A program made the translations under genes and the position numbers. A DNA stretch of 38,808 bases from positions 1 to 38,808 of the forward strand of contig DCWQ01000055.1 in NCBI GenBank assembly GCA_002328185.1. The letters are read 5' to 3'. The notes beneath the pieces are model-generated. The model was not told the origin of the DNA, did not search any database, and saw nothing but the letters and a program-made list of their open reading frames with translations. Source of the stretch: Dehalococcoidia bacterium UBA2158 (GTDB taxonomy: Bacteria; Chloroflexota; Dehalococcoidia; Lucifugimonadales; UBA3495). Positions 17,544 through 24,173 of the stretch are shown here, piece by piece; the first letter of the stretch is position 1; every line of letters begins with the position of its first letter.

Positions 17544-17966
17544 TTAGGCTGACTTGGCTGATTTAGCGGCGGCGTCCTGCATCACGCCGGCCAACCAGCA
17601 TATAGGTCTCGGCCCAAGCCGTCTTGATCCCGTCGCTGAAGGCTTCTCCCGGTCCTTATCCAACGTCCATAAGAGCGCCGAGGCCACGGTACCGTAGTGT
17701 GCTTCTATCACATCGTAGCCGCCATGGCGGCTGCCCAGGTCTTGGACCGCCGGTACTAAGGTGTCAAGGTCGTTCAACCCGTTGACTGCCGCGGTGATCA
17801 TCTCCATCAGCTTCCGGCCCTGAGCTCTCATGTCGCCTTTGAAAAGGACCTTGGTGGAAGGGTCGATCTCGAACAACAGGTTGTAGAACAACTCGGCGGC
17901 TGTTTCTGAGATGGGGAGCACCTTACTCCAAGGCCCTTGAACAAGGGTGATTTGCTTTGCGTCCAA
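17544..17966 (-). CDS. Single-domain globin with two compensating frameshifts
   Basis: A haem-binding protein of the bacterial haemoglobin (Vgb/flavohaemoglobin-head) type, 140 residues as read. Family landmarks are TAAELFYNLLFEIDPSTKVLFKGDM with the CD-corner Phe, GRKLMEMITAAV, and HYGTVASALLWTL carrying the presumed proximal His. After LWTLDK the frame reads DREKPSATGSRRLGPRPIC, which is unlike any globin, whereas a different frame over the same bases (about 17595-17655) reads GEAFSDGIKTAWAETYML, the expected globin sequence. A lost base near 17650-17658 and a gained base near 17589-17602 restore the frame for LAGVMQDA. The start is TTG at 17966, five bases after GGAGG. Confidence 0.85.
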   Translation of the reverse strand: MDAKQITLVQGPWSKVLPISETAAELFYNLLFEIDPSTKVLFKGDMRAQGRKLMEMITAAVNGLNDLDTLVPAVQDLGSRHGGYDVIEAHYGTVASALLWTLDKDREKPSATGSRRLGPRPICWLAGVMQDAAAKSAKSA

Positions 17967-18283
17967 TCGGTCCTCCAAATTTACACATTCGCCGGTTTAG
18001 TGCCAGGCTGGCTTAGCAGTCTGGACTCGGCTATGATTTCGTGCTCATATAGAACGATATAATGGCCCGAAATTGACATCAAGCCGCCCGTTTGGACGCT
18101 CTAAATAGCGCCGGGCGAAAATCCACGCTTGTGCGCGACTAGACCCTCTGCTAGAATCTTCACGAACCTCGCTGGCTCGACGATTGAGTACACTTCAGGA
18201 ACGGCGGCTGCCGCAGGCCGGGTTCCCGGATGCCAACGAATCAATAGAGGGTGAGTTCATAAGGCTTCTTTAGGAGGAACTCT
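17967..18283. other. Divergent intergenic region, globin / hydrolase
   Basis: About 317 bp between divergent genes with no coding sequence seen. A TATAAT hexamer lies at 18058-18063 on the plus strand, but no matching -35 is found at 16-18 bp. A TTTAGGAGGAAC ribosome binding site directly precedes the hydrolase ATG. Confidence 0.4.
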
Positions 18284-19051
18284 ATGCCATCATTTTGGGA
18301 GAATCTAAGATTCGCCGGCGTGCGCGAAATGGACGACCTGCACGGAGCACAGGGAATGGACATGGCGACCTACGTCAGTCATCCCTCCCCGTCCGAAGGA
18401 AATAACTTCCCTGCAATCATCGTGATCATGGAAGCATTTGGAGTCACAGGCCACATCGAGAAGGTCTGCGACCAGTACGCCGCCAACGGTTACGTTGCTA
18501 TTGCCCCTGCCCTGTATCACCGCCAGCATCCCAATCCCAAACTGGGATACGACGAGATGCCCGCGGTACAGCAGTACATGGGTGCGCTTCGGGATGACGA
18601 ACTCGTCGAGGACGTTAACGTAGCCATCGATTACCTGCAGAACCACTACCAGCGGACGAGCGGTCAGAAGATCGGAATCGTCGGCTACTGCGTCGGCGGC
18701 CGAATCACCTATCTAGCAGCCACCAGTTGCCCAGGCCTCAGCGCCGCATCGGTCTACTACGGTGGACGCATTCTGGTGCCGTTTGGCGACGGCCCTGCTC
18801 CTATCGACCTCACCAGCAACATCAGCATCCCCGTGATGGGCAACTTCGGAGATGATGACGAAAATCCGTCGACGGCTGATGTGGCAACCATTGACCAAGC
18901 GCTGACAGCCGCGGGAGTAACCCACGACTTCAAGTCATACCCCGGCGCCGGTCACGGTTTCAACTGTGACGACCGGGGCAGCTACAACGAGGCAGCCGCC
19001 AAGGACGCCTTCGAACGCACCTTGGGCTTCTTCAACCAACACGTGAAGTAA
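18284..19051 (+). CDS. Dienelactone hydrolase family protein
   Basis: A 255-residue alpha/beta hydrolase of the carboxymethylenebutenolidase class, which opens dienelactones in chloroaromatic and related degradation. The nucleophile elbow GYCVGG gives Cys136 as the family requires, the acid lies in GNFGDDDE (~190), and His224 is in GAGHGF. MEAFGVTGHIEKVCDQYAANGYVAIAPALYHR is the usual N-terminal block. A strong AGGAGGA site precedes the ATG and a strong terminator follows, so it is monocistronic. Related proteins often act on substrates other than dienelactones, so the substrate is open. Confidence 0.93.
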   Translation: MPSFWENLRFAGVREMDDLHGAQGMDMATYVSHPSPSEGNNFPAIIVIMEAFGVTGHIEKVCDQYAANGYVAIAPALYHRQHPNPKLGYDEMPAVQQYMGALRDDELVEDVNVAIDYLQNHYQRTSGQKIGIVGYCVGGRITYLAATSCPGLSAASVYYGGRILVPFGDGPAPIDLTSNISIPVMGNFGDDDENPSTADVATIDQALTAAGVTHDFKSYPGAGHGFNCDDRGSYNEAAAKDAFERTLGFFNQHVK

Positions 19052-19076
19052 CCCGAGGTTTTCACTAGCAGACCTT

Positions 19077-19117
19077 AAGACCCCGATTGGGATGTTCATC
19101 TCTATCGGGGTCTTTTT
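19077..19117 (+). terminator. Intrinsic terminator of the dienelactone hydrolase gene
   Basis: AAGACCCCGAT (19077-19087) pairs perfectly with ATCGGGGTCTT (19104-19114), ending in a run of five T at 19113-19117. It lies 26 bp after the stop codon. Confidence 0.92.
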
Positions 19118-19222
19118 CTATCCGCCAATCCCCTATTTGGACTTGTTAACTCCAGGCGTGGCGAATGTAATGTCTCCTAACCTAAGCGAATCCCGCTGAC
19201 CAAGGGTCAAGGGAAGACGACA

Positions 19223-19465
19223 ATGCTGAAAGCCGACCGTGATCAAATCATGGAGAACCAGGTTGATGACGACCGAAAACAATTCCGGCAATTCATCGAC
19301 GACTACCGTGCCAAACGCAAGGCGGTCTCCGGCGGCCAGATGCCTGCCCGTGAAATGTTGGACGCCGGTGGCAGGAACAACCTCACCGGCGGCGACTCCA
19401 GGCCATACCATTTGGTGGAGCCACGATTAACACTAATGGGCAGGCGGTGTAGAACCAGTATTTAG
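19223..19465 (+). CDS. Small hypothetical protein (possibly a decayed fragment)
   Basis: An 80-residue open frame beginning MLKADRDQIMENQVDDDRKQ, with a charged helical first half and no recognised domain. The FRQFIDDYRAKRKAVSGG stretch faintly recalls the N-terminus of deazaflavin-dependent nitroreductases, after which the similarity is lost; a truncated gene is possible. Only a weak GGGAAGA lies upstream. It sits alone between a terminator and minus-strand fragments. Confidence 0.35.
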   Translation: MLKADRDQIMENQVDDDRKQFRQFIDDYRAKRKAVSGGQMPAREMLDAGGRNNLTGGDSRPYHLVEPRLTLMGRRCRTSI

Positions 19466-19518
19466 CAATAGGGCCACCGCCCTGATATGAGTGGAATCGA
19501 ATGTAGCGCCGCAGCAGC

Positions 19519-19722
19519 CTATGGTCCTACGCGGACGACTGTGATCATATAACCGCTAGTTAAACTTGCGGTATAGCTGGACACGTTGAAATACATAGTC
19601 TCGCCTTCGGTTACGTATAAAAGCATCCCGGCACGGTCGTCTGTGGCGAGCGGCGTGGGCGAAGGCACGTTATACAACATCAGCTTGGGATGGCCGATCG
19701 AGGTCACTATGGAGCCACGCAA
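19519..19722 (-). CDS. Short open frame resembling the end of a pre-peptidase C-terminal (PPC) domain
   Basis: A 67-residue frame with HPKLMLYN, LATDDRAG and YFNVSSYTASLTSGYMITVV, which follow the beta-strand pattern of bacterial PPC/beta-sandwich domains at the C-termini of secreted proteins. The stop codon ends the pattern naturally. There is no signal peptide and no ribosome binding site, and a stop precedes it in frame, so it is best read as the remnant 3' end of a lost secreted-protein gene. Confidence 0.4.
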   Translation of the reverse strand: MRGSIVTSIGHPKLMLYNVPSPTPLATDDRAGMLLYVTEGETMYFNVSSYTASLTSGYMITVVRVGP

Positions 19723-19766
19723 CCCAATCTGTGGTCAGACCTAAACACATCCGTAGGTATGTGCGC

Positions 19767-20342
19767 CTAATCCCCTGGCTGGCGTGGCTCCACGAAGGTG
19801 TTTCGGAACCGGTAGAGGGTGAACTCCGGCTCCACCGGCGCCACCGATAGGTACCCGGCTTCCTCGATCTTAGCTACGATGAAATTGGGCCCGTCTGATG
19901 ATGCCAGCGCCTCTGAAACAGCGGCTTCGAGGTCTTCTAGGTCAGTGACCGTCTTGGTGTGGGTGATCCCGCAACTTCGAGCCACCTGCTCCAGGTCGGT
20001 TCCCATACCAGTGTGGCTGGTCTGCCCGCCGGTCTGGCCCCATTTCTCGTTGTCCCAGACGATTACGGTGAGGTTCTTAGGCTGTTCCCGGCCTATGGAT
20101 GCCACTGTACCGAGGTTCATCAGCATGGAACCATCGCCGTCCAGTGATATGACCTGTTCATCCGTGCCGATGGCCATCCCAAGGGCGATGGAGGAGCAGA
20201 GGCCCATGTTTCCGTAGGTATAGAAATTGCGATCCCGGTGTCCGGCATGCCAGAGTTCGTCGGATGTGGGACCCAGGTTGCTGACGATGGGGGATTCCCC
20301 CGCCAGACGGGATACTAATTGGGTTGCTTCGAACCTACGCAA
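19767..20342 (-). CDS. Thiamine-pyrophosphate decarboxylase, beta subunit (sulfopyruvate/phosphonopyruvate type)
   Basis: A 191-residue PP-binding half of a two-subunit TPP decarboxylase, like ComE of sulfopyruvate decarboxylase or the C-terminal half of phosphonopyruvate decarboxylase. The TPP/Mg motif runs from GDGSMLMN to NEKWGQTGGQ; GNMGLCSSIALGMA precedes it. It would decarboxylate a 3-sulfo- or 3-phosphono-pyruvate-like 2-oxo acid to the aldehyde. The TTG start is supported by GGAGG five bases upstream, inside the alpha gene, and the genes overlap by eight bases. No phosphoenolpyruvate mutase or sulfolactate dehydrogenase lies nearby, so the substrate is unresolved. Confidence 0.85.
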   Translation of the reverse strand: MRRFEATQLVSRLAGESPIVSNLGPTSDELWHAGHRDRNFYTYGNMGLCSSIALGMAIGTDEQVISLDGDGSMLMNLGTVASIGREQPKNLTVIVWDNEKWGQTGGQTSHTGMGTDLEQVARSCGITHTKTVTDLEDLEAAVSEALASSDGPNFIVAKIEEAGYLSVAPVEPEFTLYRFRNTFVEPRQPGD

Positions 20343-20841
20343 TCTTGCCTCCGTGCAGCATCTGAGTCAGGCATATCGCCAAGGGCTGCCGGTTGGCGTG
20401 GCAGAGTTTCATGGCGCCGTCCAATAGCTTGTCCATCTTGCCGTCGTCTTCTAGGACGAAGTGGGGCAAGCCCAACTGGTCCATGATCGGTATCACCGCG
20501 CGGCCCATGGCCACCTGGGCGATGTTGAACTCGCCGGGGCCTCCACGCATGTTGATGAACATGGGGATGGGCGTACGGGCCGGGATACACAGGCTGGCCA
20601 GGGCGTTGATGCTGTTACCGAACCCGCTGGATTGCATGAACACCGATGCGTTGCGGCCGGTGGCGTAGGAACCCACCGCGATGCCGATGGCTTCCTCTTC
20701 CCTAGTGGCCGAGACCAACCGGAAGTAGGGGTCTTCATCGATGAGACTGGTTACCTGATGGATGGATATGTCGGGCACATAAACCACCATCGACGTATCC
20801 CAGTCCTTGAGTGTCTGTACGATCTGCTCCGCCCAGTTCAT
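20335..20841 (-). CDS. Thiamine-pyrophosphate decarboxylase, alpha subunit (sulfopyruvate/phosphonopyruvate type)
   Basis: A 168-residue Pyr-domain half, like ComD. The conserved Glu that activates the thiamine ring is in ATREEEAIGIAVG, and MQSSGFGNSINALASL and FINMRGGPGEFN are typical family blocks. The ATG follows AAGGTGA. It overlaps the beta subunit by eight bases, so the two are made together in an equal ratio. It is transcribed away from the flavin-reductase/selenoprotein operon across a 165-bp divergent promoter region. Confidence 0.86.
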   Translation of the reverse strand: MNWAEQIVQTLKDWDTSMVVYVPDISIHQVTSLIDEDPYFRLVSATREEEAIGIAVGSYATGRNASVFMQSSGFGNSINALASLCIPARTPIPMFINMRGGPGEFNIAQVAMGRAVIPIMDQLGLPHFVLEDDGKMDKLLDGAMKLCHANRQPLAICLTQMLHGGKIA

Positions 20842-20942
20842 TGTTCACCTTCCCGCTTTGGGACAGTTGGATATTCTCGCTCAGGAGCGCCCCAGGCGTG
20901 AACGGCTACCAACATAACAGCGGCACTTTGGATTGTCAAAAC

Positions 20943-20971
20943 TTGGCGGCACACGTGCCGGAGGATATAAT
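20943..20971 (+). promoter_or_regulatory. Sigma-70-type promoter for the flavin protein / selenoprotein operon
   Basis: TTGGCG at 20943-20948, a 17-bp spacer and TATAAT at 20966-20971, about 35 bp before the flavin-reductase-like start. A perfect palindrome fills most of the spacer (separate entry). Confidence 0.6.
20947..20960. promoter_or_regulatory. Candidate operator palindrome inside the promoter spacer
   Basis: CGGCAC (20947-20952) and GTGCCG (20955-20960) are a perfect inverted repeat with a 2-base centre, lying between the -35 and -10 boxes. That position suits a repressor or a spacer-binding activator, and the site could also influence the divergent decarboxylase genes. Confidence 0.5.
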
Positions 20972-21005
20972 CCCCCTTGCTAATAAGTCAGACACAAGCG
21001 GAGGA

Positions 21006-21632
21006 ATGGAATTGATAATCGATCCAAAGACTTTTGAGAGATTCAATGCCGTGTTGACCGGCGTTATAGTTCCTCGGCCCATAGCTTTCGTCTCTACCGT
21101 ATCTCCAGATGGCGAGGTCAACCTGGCCCCCTATTCATTCTTCAACGCTGTGTCTTACGACACCGTTGTTTTCTCTTCGGCCCGGAACGTGGACAACAAA
21201 AGCAAAGACACCCTGCGGAACATCGAAGAGACTGGTGAATTCGTGGTTAACATTGTGGTCGACCCCATCGCCGAAGCCATGAACGCCACTTCAGCGGAAT
21301 TTCCTGAAGGCGTGGACGAGTTCGAGATCGCCCGGCTGTCCCATGCGCCCTCCCAGATCGTCAAACCCCCCAGAGTCGCGGAGTCCCCGGTGAATATCGA
21401 ATGCAAGCTGGACCAGGTCGTGCAGATCGGCTCTGGAGACCACGAACACGGGCTGGTTATCGGCAAGATCGTGTTGCTGCATATTCGCGACGACGTTATC
21501 GACGGCCACCGCATCGACCAGGCCAAGCTCATGGCCACCGGCCGCATGGCGGGTAACATGTACTGCCGCACCAACGACCGGTACGAGATGGTCCGCCCGG
21601 TGTTCGACCCAGAGAAGACGCAAGTCGGATAG
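21006..21632 (+). CDS. Flavin reductase-like FMN-binding split-barrel protein
   Basis: A roughly 208-residue protein of the flavin reductase-like domain family (FMN-binding split barrel). It has VIVPRPIAFVSTVSPDGEVNLAPYSFFNAVS at the N-terminus, then SSARNVDNKSKDTLRNIEETGEFVVN and a C-terminal GRMAGNMYCRTNDRYEM motif. Such proteins reduce flavin or bind FMN for a partner. The ATG at 21006 is only one base from GGAGG; the TTG at 21012 has better spacing (seven bases) and may be the true start. The longer upstream frame crosses the promoter and is not real. It ends 37 bp before the UGSC selenoprotein, so the two form an operon. Confidence 0.9.
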   Translation: MELIIDPKTFERFNAVLTGVIVPRPIAFVSTVSPDGEVNLAPYSFFNAVSYDTVVFSSARNVDNKSKDTLRNIEETGEFVVNIVVDPIAEAMNATSAEFPEGVDEFEIARLSHAPSQIVKPPRVAESPVNIECKLDQVVQIGSGDHEHGLVIGKIVLLHIRDDVIDGHRIDQAKLMATGRMAGNMYCRTNDRYEMVRPVFDPEKTQVG

Positions 21633-21669
21633 CCGGTAGCCCGCCGGTAGATAGAAAAAGGAGCACACC

Positions 21670-22209
21670 ATGGCTACCAATATGTCCATACTCAGTCCGG
21701 CGGCGGAGGCGTGGCGTCCCATGGAGGACGACGTGCCCCACATCGCCGACCTTCAGGGGACCACCGTGGCGATCTTGAACAACCGCTGGACCAGCATGAA
21801 CATCATTGCCGAGCAGATCGGCATCGTCCTCAAGGAACAGTACGGCGTTGCCGACGTCTTTGAGAAGCTGATTCCGTTGGCCTCGGCCGCCCCACAGGAG
21901 ACCTTTGACGAGGTAGAGGCGAAGGCACAGGTGGCCATCGTCGGCCTGGCGAATTGAGGATCCTGCACAGCGTGGAGTGTCCACGACAGCGTTAAACTGA
22001 TCAAAAGCGGCATGCCCTCGGTAGTGCTGGTAACCGAGCGGTTCACCACCCTGGCCAAAGCGTCCATGCGCGGCAACGGTGTCCCCGATGCCTCCATGGT
22101 CGTCCTCCCCAAGACCGAACTCACCGAGTACGTCGAACCGGACGTGGTCCGCTCCGTTGCCAAAGAGGCCGTTGAGCTGATCATTGCCCAACTGCGGGGG
22201 CCGGAATAG
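21670..22209 (+). CDS. UGSC-family selenoprotein (in-frame UGA read as selenocysteine)
   Basis: A 179-residue protein if the TGA at 21955-21957 is read through. Residues 96-99 are then U-G-S-C, the motif for which the UGSC (seleno)protein family is named. The frame continues without interruption to TAG at 22207-22209, and the downstream part (SVKLIKSGMPSVVLVTERFTTLAKA) looks like a normal folded domain, not random sequence. A SECIS-like hairpin follows the UGA (separate entry). AAGGAG lies six bases before the ATG. An ordinary gene caller would split it into a 95-residue protein and a 65-residue fragment. The function is unknown; the motif suggests redox or nucleophilic chemistry. The selA/selB/selC/selD genes are not in the window. 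Confidence 0.9.
21971..21985 (+). promoter_or_regulatory. Bacterial SECIS-like hairpin
   Basis: CGTGGA (21971-21976) and TCCACG (21980-21985) form a perfect 6-bp stem with loop GTG, beginning 13 bases after the UGA; the loop starts 19 bases after it. A G at the start of the apical loop and a loop 16-37 bases from the UGA match the usual bacterial SECIS rules. CTG (21963-21965) with CAG (21987-21989) could extend a lower stem. SelB would bind here to deliver Sec-tRNA. Confidence 0.75.
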
Positions 22210-22215
22210 ACCTTG

Positions 22216-22419
22216 TTGGATTGGGCGTCATGTTGGGCTGTCGAAAGCGATCCAGATAAGCTAGGCTGCGAGTGGATTTTTTGAGGCAAACGGGTACCAG
22301 TCTCGACGCTTTTTGACGACCTCAAGGATGGCGCCCAGTTAGCACAGTTTTTGGAGTGGTTTCCCGGTGTTACGGACGAGCAAGTTCATGCCGTTCTTGA
22401 TCAGCCTACTGTGCCCTAA
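22216..22419 (+). pseudogene. DUF433 antitoxin-like pseudogene
   Basis: The frame directly after the selenoprotein stop reads WAVESDPDKLGCEWIF, then TGA (22282-22284), then GKRVPVSTLFDDLKDG and FLEWFPGVTDEQVHAVLD. This matches a DUF433 (PF04255) protein over its whole length. The family has Arg followed by GTRVPV at the TGA position, so CGA to TGA is the simplest reading. There is no ATG start and no ribosome binding site, and the usual PIN/DUF5615-type toxin partner is not found. Confidence 0.8.
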
Positions 22420-22498
22420 CTCGTAATCGATGAGAGAATCCGATAATCAACTCGCTCTTTTCTTAGGCCGCCTAATCGACTTGATCAACTAACTACCA

Positions 22499-23530
22499 AT
22501 GAGTTCCACTGAATTCAATATAGAAGACTCCCCCGAAGCCGTTTTTCAGTTCATGCTGGACCAGGGTTGGTCCGATGGGCTGCCTGTGATACCTCCTACC
22601 GCCGAGAGGGTGCGAGCTATGCTGGACTACGCCCAGCGCGACGCCTCCGAGTTGGTGGGCTACATCAACCCGGACGCGGGGTCGGCCACAGTGGAGAAGA
22701 TCGCCGTGAACGCCGTCATGGCTGGCTGTCTCCCCGAGTACATGCCCGTCATGATCGCGGCCGTCCACGCAATCACCGAGCCTTCTTTCAACATCCACGG
22801 CCTACAGACCACCACCAACCCGGTGTCACCGCTGATGATAATCAACGGGCCGGTGCGGGATCGGATCGGGTTGAACAGCGGGCGGGGCACTCTGGGGCCT
22901 GGCTACCGGGCCAACGCCACCATCGGCCGGGCGGTGCGGCTTCTGCTGCTGAACGTGGGCGGCGCCAAGCCTTGGACTACCGACATGTCGCTGCACGGCA
23001 GCCCCGCCAAGTACATCTCCTGCATGGGTGAGAACGAAGAAGATAGTATCTGGGAGCCACTTCACGTGGAACGCGGCTTCTCGGCGGACCAGAGCACGGT
23101 CACCGTGGTCGGCGCCCAGGGAATGAGCAACTGCCTGACCTTCTACAAAGAGCCCGAAAGCTTTTTGAACATGATCGCCAGCGCCATGGCCGATATCAGC
23201 GACAACAACTATCTGCTGGCCGCTGGCAATCCATTGGTCATACTCACGCCAGGCCACGCCCAGATATTCTCCGACGGCGGCTACACTAAGCAATCGGTCA
23301 AGGAAGCGCTGTTCGAACTCTGTAAGGTTCCCCTAGACGAGTTCCCCAAAGAGACCTCTGTCATCACTTATGAAGACGGCTTTGCCATGGACGGCGACCG
23401 GGTCTGTCCATGCCAATCGGCTGACGATATAATCGTCGTGGTTTCAGGTGGGCCCGAGCCCTATCACGCGCTCTATTGCGGTAACTTTGGCGACACCACC
23501 GCCGTCACCAAGGCCGTCCAATTCCCGTAG
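22499..23530 (+). CDS. Conserved protein of unknown function, putative UGSC partner
   Basis: A 343-residue soluble protein without signal peptide or membrane segments. It opens with PEAVFQFMLDQGWSDGLPVIPPT and contains VEKIAVNAVMAGCLPEYMPV, NPVSPLMIINGPVRDRIG, GYRANATIGRAVRLLLLNVGG and KYISCMGENEED; cysteines include a CPC near the C-terminus and YCGNFG. I recognise this as a widespread uncharacterised bacterial family that I associate with UGSC proteins, though I cannot verify fusion or neighbourhood statistics here. There is no ribosome binding site before the ATG, so it may be leaderless or start elsewhere. A DUF433 pseudogene separates it from the selenoprotein. Confidence 0.85.
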   Translation: MSSTEFNIEDSPEAVFQFMLDQGWSDGLPVIPPTAERVRAMLDYAQRDASELVGYINPDAGSATVEKIAVNAVMAGCLPEYMPVMIAAVHAITEPSFNIHGLQTTTNPVSPLMIINGPVRDRIGLNSGRGTLGPGYRANATIGRAVRLLLLNVGGAKPWTTDMSLHGSPAKYISCMGENEEDSIWEPLHVERGFSADQSTVTVVGAQGMSNCLTFYKEPESFLNMIASAMADISDNNYLLAAGNPLVILTPGHAQIFSDGGYTKQSVKEALFELCKVPLDEFPKETSVITYEDGFAMDGDRVCPCQSADDIIVVVSGGPEPYHALYCGNFGDTTAVTKAVQFP

Positions 23531-23561
23531 AACGAGTCCCCAACCAATATCCAAAGCAAAC

Positions 23562-23596
23562 AAAATTCCCGGCTCAATTAAAGAGCCGGGAATTTT
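23562..23596. terminator. Bidirectional intrinsic terminator
   Basis: AAAATTCCCGGCTC (23562-23575) pairs perfectly with GAGCCGGGAATTTT (23583-23596) around a 7-base loop. The A and T flanks give a U-run in either direction. It lies between convergent genes ending at 23530 and 23622. Confidence 0.94.
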
Positions 23597-23621
23597 ATTG
23601 TCTAATCGGGAGTATTGGGGA

Positions 23622-24134
23622 CTAGTAAGGAACGTCGTCGTTCTCGGTGGAACTCTCGCCCAACCGGTTCTCCGGGGGAATTTCGGACTGAATCTCTGGC
23701 TGTGAGTTGGACCGGTCCTCCTCGTTGTAGTCCGTTCCCCGCTGGCCGCCGTGAAAGGCGTCTAGGGCCTCGTCCAGCTTCTCCATGAAAGTTGCGGAGT
23801 CTTTGGTCAGAAGCATCAGGCGGCGGCCGTTCGCCATGCGAATCCTCAGCCGGTCGCCTATGGGCAACGTCAACAATTCCAGGTGGGCCATCTCTTGGAA
23901 TGGGAATGACTTGATCCTAGGCCGCCCGTATATGATCACCAGAGCGTCGCGGTAGATCAGGTACTGCTTGGGGTTGGTCAGCCAGCTATAGATGGCTACG
24001 CCGATGCCGATGACAAACAGGGCTGGCTGGCCGAGGATGCCAATCACGGCGACAATCAGCGCAAAAATAAAGGTCAGGTTAATTTTGGTCCGGTGGTCGT
24101 CCCAATGCAGCGGTTGTTCTTGTGTCTGTTGCAT
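23622..24134 (-). CDS. Small membrane protein with PH-like (bPH/YcxB-type) domain
   Basis: A 170-residue protein with two closely spaced membrane segments (INLTFIFALIVAVIGIL; ALFVIGIGVAIYSWL) followed by a beta-rich stretch (YLIYRDALVIIYGRPRIKSFPFQEM; LRIRMANGRRLMLLT) that fits a bacterial PH-like domain, and a polar, acidic tail. I chose the ATG at 24134; a GTG 18 bases upstream is also possible. Function unknown. It is the second gene after the DUF805 protein on the same strand, 39 bp away. Confidence 0.7.
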   Translation of the reverse strand: MQQTQEQPLHWDDHRTKINLTFIFALIVAVIGILGQPALFVIGIGVAIYSWLTNPKQYLIYRDALVIIYGRPRIKSFPFQEMAHLELLTLPIGDRLRIRMANGRRLMLLTKDSATFMEKLDEALDAFHGGQRGTDYNEEDRSNSQPEIQSEIPPENRLGESSTENDDVPY

Positions 24135-24173
24135 ACCGCGATATTCTATCACATTGATTGAGCCTGGGAACGA

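Noticed and set aside
20811..21005. Longer start for the flavin-reductase-like gene
   Set aside because: It would cross the promoter, the palindrome and the start of the divergent decarboxylase gene, and adds no family sequence.
22282..22284. Second in-frame TGA as selenocysteine in the DUF433 frame
   Set aside because: The family has Arg here (CGA to TGA in one step), there is no redox motif, and no SECIS-like hairpin follows at the right distance.
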